Shown: positions 60,317 through 64,000 of the stretch, one piece after another | Position numbering within the stretch: position 1 is the first letter of the stretch | Layout of the letters: every line of letters begins with the position of its first letter | Assembly: GCF_030268005.1 (NCBI RefSeq) | Contig: NZ_BRZC01000004.1 | Location: 1,002,885-1,066,884 of the forward strand | Length of the DNA: 64,000 nt | Direction of reading: 5' to 3' | Origin: Microbacterium arabinogalactanolyticum | GTDB taxonomy: Bacteria > Actinomycetota > Actinomycetes > Actinomycetales > Microbacteriaceae | Position numbers and translations under genes: made by a program | The notes under the pieces: model-generated | The model's input: only the letters and a program-made list of their open reading frames with translations | Told to the model about the DNA's origin: nothing | Databases searched by the model: none

Positions 60317-61777
60317 TCAGCGGGGCTCGGACAGCCGCGCGAGCAGCTCGGTCAGCAGCGCCTCGGCGACCGGATGCGGCAGCGCCTCGATCAGCGCCAT
60401 CAGCACCGACATGGGCTGGTCGGCGGACACGCTGCCCGCGCCGGCGAGGCGCAGCAGCCGCCAGGCGGCCTTGGGCCCGGGCACGCGCCCGCCCTCGCCG
60501 TAGCCGAGCACGCGCATGCCCGCGAGGAGCATCCGGGCGTCGGCCTGCGGCCTGCCTCGGACCGCATCGGATGCTGCACGCAGCGCGTCCGTGAACTCCC
60601 CCACCCGCTGTTCGAGCACCGGAGTCAGGGTGAGATGCGCACTGTGCGGGATGCGCACGCCGTCGGACTGCACGAGACCGGGCTGATGCTGGATCTTCCA
60701 GCCATGCCCGGCCAGCTCGTCGGCCAGCCGGTGCGGGTCCACCCGGGCCGCGGCCGGCGCCGACGCATCCGCGACGAGGGCGATCGCGGGGCCCACGGGA
60801 TCGCCCATCACCGTCAGGCCCGGGATGCCGTCGACCGCCGCGCGCACGGCGACGGCGATGCGCCGGATCGAGCCGACCAGCTCCGCGTAGCCGTCCGACC
60901 CCAGGTGCTGCGTGATAGCCCATCCTGCGGCCAGCGGGGACGCCGACCGCGAGCCGAGCAGGGTCGGATTCACCACCGGGTACCCGGCCCAGCGCGTGGT
61001 CGCGAAGAACTGCGCCCGGTGCCGGCGTCGACCCCGATGCAGCAGCACCGAGACGCCCTTGGGCGCGTAGCCGAACTTGTGCAGGTCGGCGGAGATGCTG
61101 GTGACGCCGCGCACCCGGAAGTCCCAGGCGGGCAGATCGGGCCACCAGGGCAGCACGAACCCTCCGAAGCAGGAGTCGACGTGACAGGAGAGCCCGCGGT
61201 CCGCTGCGGCGCCCGCGACCGCCGACACCGGGTCCAGCGCGCCGCTCGGGTACGCGGGTGCGCTGACGACGACCAGCGCGACATCGTCATCCATCCGGTC
61301 GATCAGATCCTGCGCACGCACGGCGCCGTCGATCCCGGCCGGCACCGCCTCCCAGTCCAGGTCGAACAGGTGCGCGGCCTTCTGGAAGGCGGCGTGCACG
61401 GTCGACGCCGTGAGCAGCCTCGGGCGACCGCCGTCCGGATGCGCTTCGCGCCACAGGTCGCGCGCAGTCTTCACGGCGAGCAGGCAGCTCTCCGTCCCGC
61501 CGCTCGTGACCGATCCCACCACGGAGCGACTGCCGTGCAGCATCCGCCGGGCGAAGCCGATGACGTCGCGCTCCATCGCGGAGATGGAGGGGAAGACGGT
61601 CGGGTCGAGTCCGTTCAGCGGGCGGGCGAGTCGCGCCGCCGCATCCGCGAGCTCGTCGAGCTCCTCGAGACCAGAGTCGTAGACGTAGGACAGCACACGA
61701 CCGCCGTGCGTCGGGGCATCCCCCGCGCGCAGAGCGCGGAGACGTTCCAGGATGTCGCTCGTGGCGCCGCCGGTCAT
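60317..61777 (-). CDS. PLP-dependent decarboxylase/lyase (group II, sphingosine-1-phosphate lyase-like)
   Basis: A 486-residue fold-type I PLP enzyme. GTESCLLAVK binds cofactor phosphate, HVDSCFGGFVLPWW provides the Asp and the Schiff-base Lys is in SADLHKFGYAPKG. It resembles amino-acid decarboxylases and sphinganine-phosphate lyases; the substrate is unknown. The start overlaps the stop of the transporter gene by four bases (ATGA), so the two form an operon and the transporter may import the substrate or export the product. Confidence 0.85.
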   Translation of the reverse strand: MTGGATSDILERLRALRAGDAPTHGGRVLSYVYDSGLEELDELADAAARLARPLNGLDPTVFPSISAMERDVIGFARRMLHGSRSVVGSVTSGGTESCLLAVKTARDLWREAHPDGGRPRLLTASTVHAAFQKAAHLFDLDWEAVPAGIDGAVRAQDLIDRMDDDVALVVVSAPAYPSGALDPVSAVAGAAADRGLSCHVDSCFGGFVLPWWPDLPAWDFRVRGVTSISADLHKFGYAPKGVSVLLHRGRRRHRAQFFATTRWAGYPVVNPTLLGSRSASPLAAGWAITQHLGSDGYAELVGSIRRIAVAVRAAVDGIPGLTVMGDPVGPAIALVADASAPAAARVDPHRLADELAGHGWKIQHQPGLVQSDGVRIPHSAHLTLTPVLEQRVGEFTDALRAASDAVRGRPQADARMLLAGMRVLGYGEGGRVPGPKAAWRLLRLAGAGSVSADQPMSVLMALIEALPHPVAEALLTELLARLSEPR

Positions 61778-63150
61778 GCGGACGTGCCCACGATGTCCTG
61801 CTCACGCAGGTGGTAGCGGGCGAGGGTGATCATGCTCGCGATCATCAGGATCGCGGGCAGGATGCTGAACGACACCGCGATGCCGACCACGGCCGACTCG
61901 GGCTGCTCGACCGTCTTCCCGACCGTGGTCTCCAGGTAGCCGGTGACGGCAAGCACGATCGTGAGCACCGTGCCGCCCAGCGCCATGCCGGTGGTCTCGC
62001 CCGCGGTCCACACACCGCCGAAGATGCCGGAGCGGTTCGCACCGCCGCTCCCCTGCTCCTTCTCCGCACGCAGCGTGCGGTCGTAGGCGATCACGTCGGG
62101 CAGCATGGCCATGGGCAGCGTCTGCATGCCGGCGTAGGCGGCGCCCGCGAGGGCCACGGGCGCGAGGATCCACCAGCCCGGCATCCACACCATCGCGCCC
62201 AGCACGAGCGTCGCCAGCACGAACACCGCGCTGGCCAGCCGGAAGGCCCGCTCCTTGCCGATGCGGTCGGCGATCAGCTTCCAGACCGGCGCCATCAGAA
62301 GTGCGGGGGCGATCAGTGCCACGAACAGCTGGGTCACCGCCGTCTCGTCGCCGAGAACCCAGCGGGCCACGTACTGCGCGGCCGCGAGCATCATCCCCGT
62401 CGCCAGGCCCTGCAGCAGGAACGTCGCCAGCAGCGCCCGGAACGGCTGGCTCTCGCGCAGCACCGCGATGCCGTCGCGGTAGTGCTCGGCGATGCTCGCG
62501 CCCGGTCGCACCGGCAGCAGCGGCCGGCTCGGAGCGACCGAGGCGGAGGTCAGCATCCCGAATCCGAGGATCGCCGCGGCGACGATCGCCATCACCAGGT
62601 AGCCCAGCAGCGGATCCTTCGGGAACATCGCCCGCAGCTCCGGACCGCCGGCCCCGAACAGCAGGATGGCGACGGTCAGCAGCACCACGCGCCAGCTGAG
62701 CAGCCGGGTGCGCTCGCGGTAGTCGTCGGTGAGCTCCGCGGGCAGCGCGATGTACGGCACCTGGAACAGGCTGAAGAAGGTGGCGGCGAACATGAAGGCC
62801 ACCAGCACCCACAGCGCCGCGGGCACCGGTCCGAGCCCGGCGGGCACCGCGAAGGTCAGGATGAAGGCGATCGGCAGCCCGATGCCGCCGATGAGCATGG
62901 TGCGGCGGCGGCTTCCGGTGTGTGCGAGGGCGCGATCGCTGATGCCGCCGATCACGGGATCGATCAGCACGTCCCACACCTTCGCGGCGGTGACGATCGC
63001 GCCGGCGGCGAGCGCGGTGACGCCCAGCGAGTCGGTCAGGTAGTAGACGAGGACCAGCCCGGGGAGCGTCGCGAAACCGCCCGTGCCGAGCGAACCGATC
63101 GCGTAGCGGGTGACCTGCCCGCGGCTGAGCGAATTCGACCGTGAACCCAT
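61774..63150 (-). CDS. MFS transporter (GPH glycoside-cation symporter type)
   Basis: A 458-residue twelve-helix transporter. GPH-family features are TDSLGVTALAAGAIVTAAKVWDVLIDPVIGGISDRA (key DVLIDPVIGGISD) and SRRRTMLIGG. ATG 63150 is chosen because TAGAGT (63163-63158) lies seven bases before it; a GTG at 63159 would be inside the -10 box. It is first in an operon with the PLP enzyme. Confidence 0.88.
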   Translation of the reverse strand: MGSRSNSLSRGQVTRYAIGSLGTGGFATLPGLVLVYYLTDSLGVTALAAGAIVTAAKVWDVLIDPVIGGISDRALAHTGSRRRTMLIGGIGLPIAFILTFAVPAGLGPVPAALWVLVAFMFAATFFSLFQVPYIALPAELTDDYRERTRLLSWRVVLLTVAILLFGAGGPELRAMFPKDPLLGYLVMAIVAAAILGFGMLTSASVAPSRPLLPVRPGASIAEHYRDGIAVLRESQPFRALLATFLLQGLATGMMLAAAQYVARWVLGDETAVTQLFVALIAPALLMAPVWKLIADRIGKERAFRLASAVFVLATLVLGAMVWMPGWWILAPVALAGAAYAGMQTLPMAMLPDVIAYDRTLRAEKEQGSGGANRSGIFGGVWTAGETTGMALGGTVLTIVLAVTGYLETTVGKTVEQPESAVVGIAVSFSILPAILMIASMITLARYHLREQDIVGTSA

Positions 63151-63181
63151 GCCGCTCACTCTAGTGGTGAGCCGGCCCGGG

Positions 63182-63240
63182 CTCGCGGGTCGCGGACCGC
63201 CGCCTCAGACGGGCGGGAGCGGCCTGTCGCGACCCGCGAG
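63182..63240 (-). terminator. Long hairpin between the OsmC and transporter genes
   Basis: CTCGCGGGTCGCG pairs perfectly with CGCGACCCGCGAG (13 bp); the 33-base interior has further GC pairing (CCGCCT/GGGCGG). It lies 21 bases after the OsmC stop. Confidence 0.7.
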
Positions 63241-63260
63241 ACGACGGCGGGCGGGATGCC

Positions 63261-63812
63261 TCAGACCAGCGCGCCGGAGGTCGGGACGGGGTTCGCGAAC
63301 AGGTCCAGCACCGGGCAGTGCTCCTCGACGACGGCGCGGAGCCTCTCGTACTCCTCGGCCGTGTTCGGGCCCGTGATGTCGACCTTAACGCGCACATCGT
63401 GGAAGCCCGCGCGGCCCGACTCGTCGATGCCGAACAGCTTGCGCACGTCGAGGTCGCCCTCGGCGGTGACCTCGATGTCGTCGATGGTGAGGCCGAGGGC
63501 CTGCGCGTAGAGGCGGAACACCACCACCTGACAGGAGATCAGCGCGCCGAGCGCGTACTCGACGGGGCTGGCGGCCGCGTCATCACCGGCGAGTGCCGCG
63601 GGCTCGTCGACGAGGAAGCGGTGCTTGCCCGCGCGGATCTCCGTGCCGACGGAACCGACTCCGCGACCGGTGACCTTGTAGGTCAGCTGCGCGTTGGAGG
63701 CGTCGCGGGCGATGCGCTCGTTCCACGTCGTCCCGGCGTCGGTGAGTCGCTGGGCGCGCTCGTCGGCGGTGACGTCTGCGATGGCGGTGAACTGGTCGTT
63801 GAGAAGTGTCAT
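63261..63812 (-). CDS. OsmC family protein
   Basis: A 183-residue peroxiredoxin-like protein of the OsmC/YhfA family. The redox Cys pair would be the Cys in GALISCQVVVFRLYAQALG and the Cys in VVEEHCPVLDLF. Start MTLLNDQFTAIA at 63812 is chosen because TACCGT (63824-63819) lies six bases upstream. It should reduce organic hydroperoxides. Confidence 0.9.
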   Translation of the reverse strand: MTLLNDQFTAIADVTADERAQRLTDAGTTWNERIARDASNAQLTYKVTGRGVGSVGTEIRAGKHRFLVDEPAALAGDDAAASPVEYALGALISCQVVVFRLYAQALGLTIDDIEVTAEGDLDVRKLFGIDESGRAGFHDVRVKVDITGPNTAEEYERLRAVVEEHCPVLDLFANPVPTSGALV

Positions 63813-63850
63813 GCGGCGACGGTAGCCCGGCGGCCGGATGCCGCGCTCGC

Positions 63851-63887
63851 GCGCCGTCACACCCCGCAACGCCGCGTCACACGGCGC
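63851..63887. repeat. Short inverted/direct repeat before the edge gene
   Basis: GCGCCGT (63851) pairs with ACGGCGC (63881-63887), and CGTCACAC occurs twice between them. It resembles half of a four-arm element or a simple terminator for the edge gene. Confidence 0.35.
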
Positions 63888-63892
63888 AATGC

Positions 63893-64000
63893 TCAGGCCG
63901 CGTAGCGTCCCGACGCGACGGCTTTGGCACGCGCCTTCGCCGCCTCCTCCTCGCGGTTCTTCGGCGGACGCGTGGCGACCAGGTCGTTCAGCAGGTGCTG
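63893..64000 (-). CDS. Unidentified protein, C-terminal end only
   Basis: The last 35 codons of a minus-strand gene that starts beyond the window; the frame reads QHLLNDLVATRPPKNREEEAAKARAKA and ends GRYAA. The charged helical tail is not enough to assign a family. Confidence 0.5.
   Translation of the reverse strand, partial: QHLLNDLVATRPPKNREEEAAKARAKAVASGRYAA

Noticed and set aside
63851..63887. A seventh four-arm element beside the edge gene
   Set aside because: Only one weak inverted pair of seven bases is present and the direct repeats are short.

Overview
The window is one contiguous stretch of a very GC-rich actinobacterial chromosome. Dense divergent and overlapping gene packing, many apparently leaderless starts (a TANNNT -10 box 6-7 bases before ATG or GTG), the gene set (PerM/DUF6350 beside purN, GuaB3 beside SURF1, DUF3817 before guaA, an ECF42 sigma factor with its DGPF partner, LigC/LigD-type enzymes) and a GGTCCCTGAGCC-type interspersed repeat all point to the Microbacteriaceae, most likely a Microbacterium-like organism. 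The genus is an inference. No tRNA, rRNA, CRISPR array, prophage or IS element was recognised.

Region 1 (225-16769) is a coherent peptide and D-amino-acid scavenging island. On the plus strand an overlapping M20 hydrolase, GNAT acyltransferase and N-succinylamino-acid racemase/OSBS-type enolase match the three-enzyme set known to convert D- to L-amino acids through N-succinyl intermediates; a PucR-type regulator follows. Facing it on the minus strand are a beta-lactamase-fold hydrolase, an M19 dipeptidase, a complete oligopeptide ABC transporter (fused double ATPase, two permeases, lipoprotein), an erythromycin-esterase-family protein and an S9 oligopeptidase.

Region 2 (16872-32409) holds alkylation repair (ogt plus an Ada-AlkA fusion carrying an interspersed repeat inside its reading frame), a citrulline-to-proline pair (CtlX, ornithine cyclodeaminase) with a divergent Lrp/AsnC regulator, purH-purN-DUF6350, an NCS2 nucleobase permease, a VOC protein with a divergent TetR, a methyltransferase bracketed by two matched palindromic elements, an MBL hydrolase, sucCD and another TetR.

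Region 3 (32443-50395) holds an ATP-dependent DNA ligase facing a LigD-type polymerase, SseB, a PcrA/UvrD helicase, YccF, a glycerophosphodiesterase, a Bax-inhibitor-1 protein, a GlsB-type membrane protein, the ECF42 sigma/DGPF pair, a TPM-domain surface protein, AlkD behind two tandem structured repeats, a glycosyltransferase, guaA and DUF3817.

Region 4 (50537-64000) holds a 1553-residue secreted nuclease/5'-nucleotidase with a possible PHO box upstream, SURF1-guaB3, an ABC-F ATPase, a DUF559-like gene again bracketed by a matched pair of palindromic elements, an MFS/GPH transporter with a PLP decarboxylase, an OsmC protein and the end of an unidentified gene.

The most unusual signal is a set of six 66-80 bp intergenic elements at five places. 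Most have the layout arm-arm-inverted arm-inverted arm; the arm sequence differs between loci but is shared by the two elements that flank one gene. Their function is unknown.
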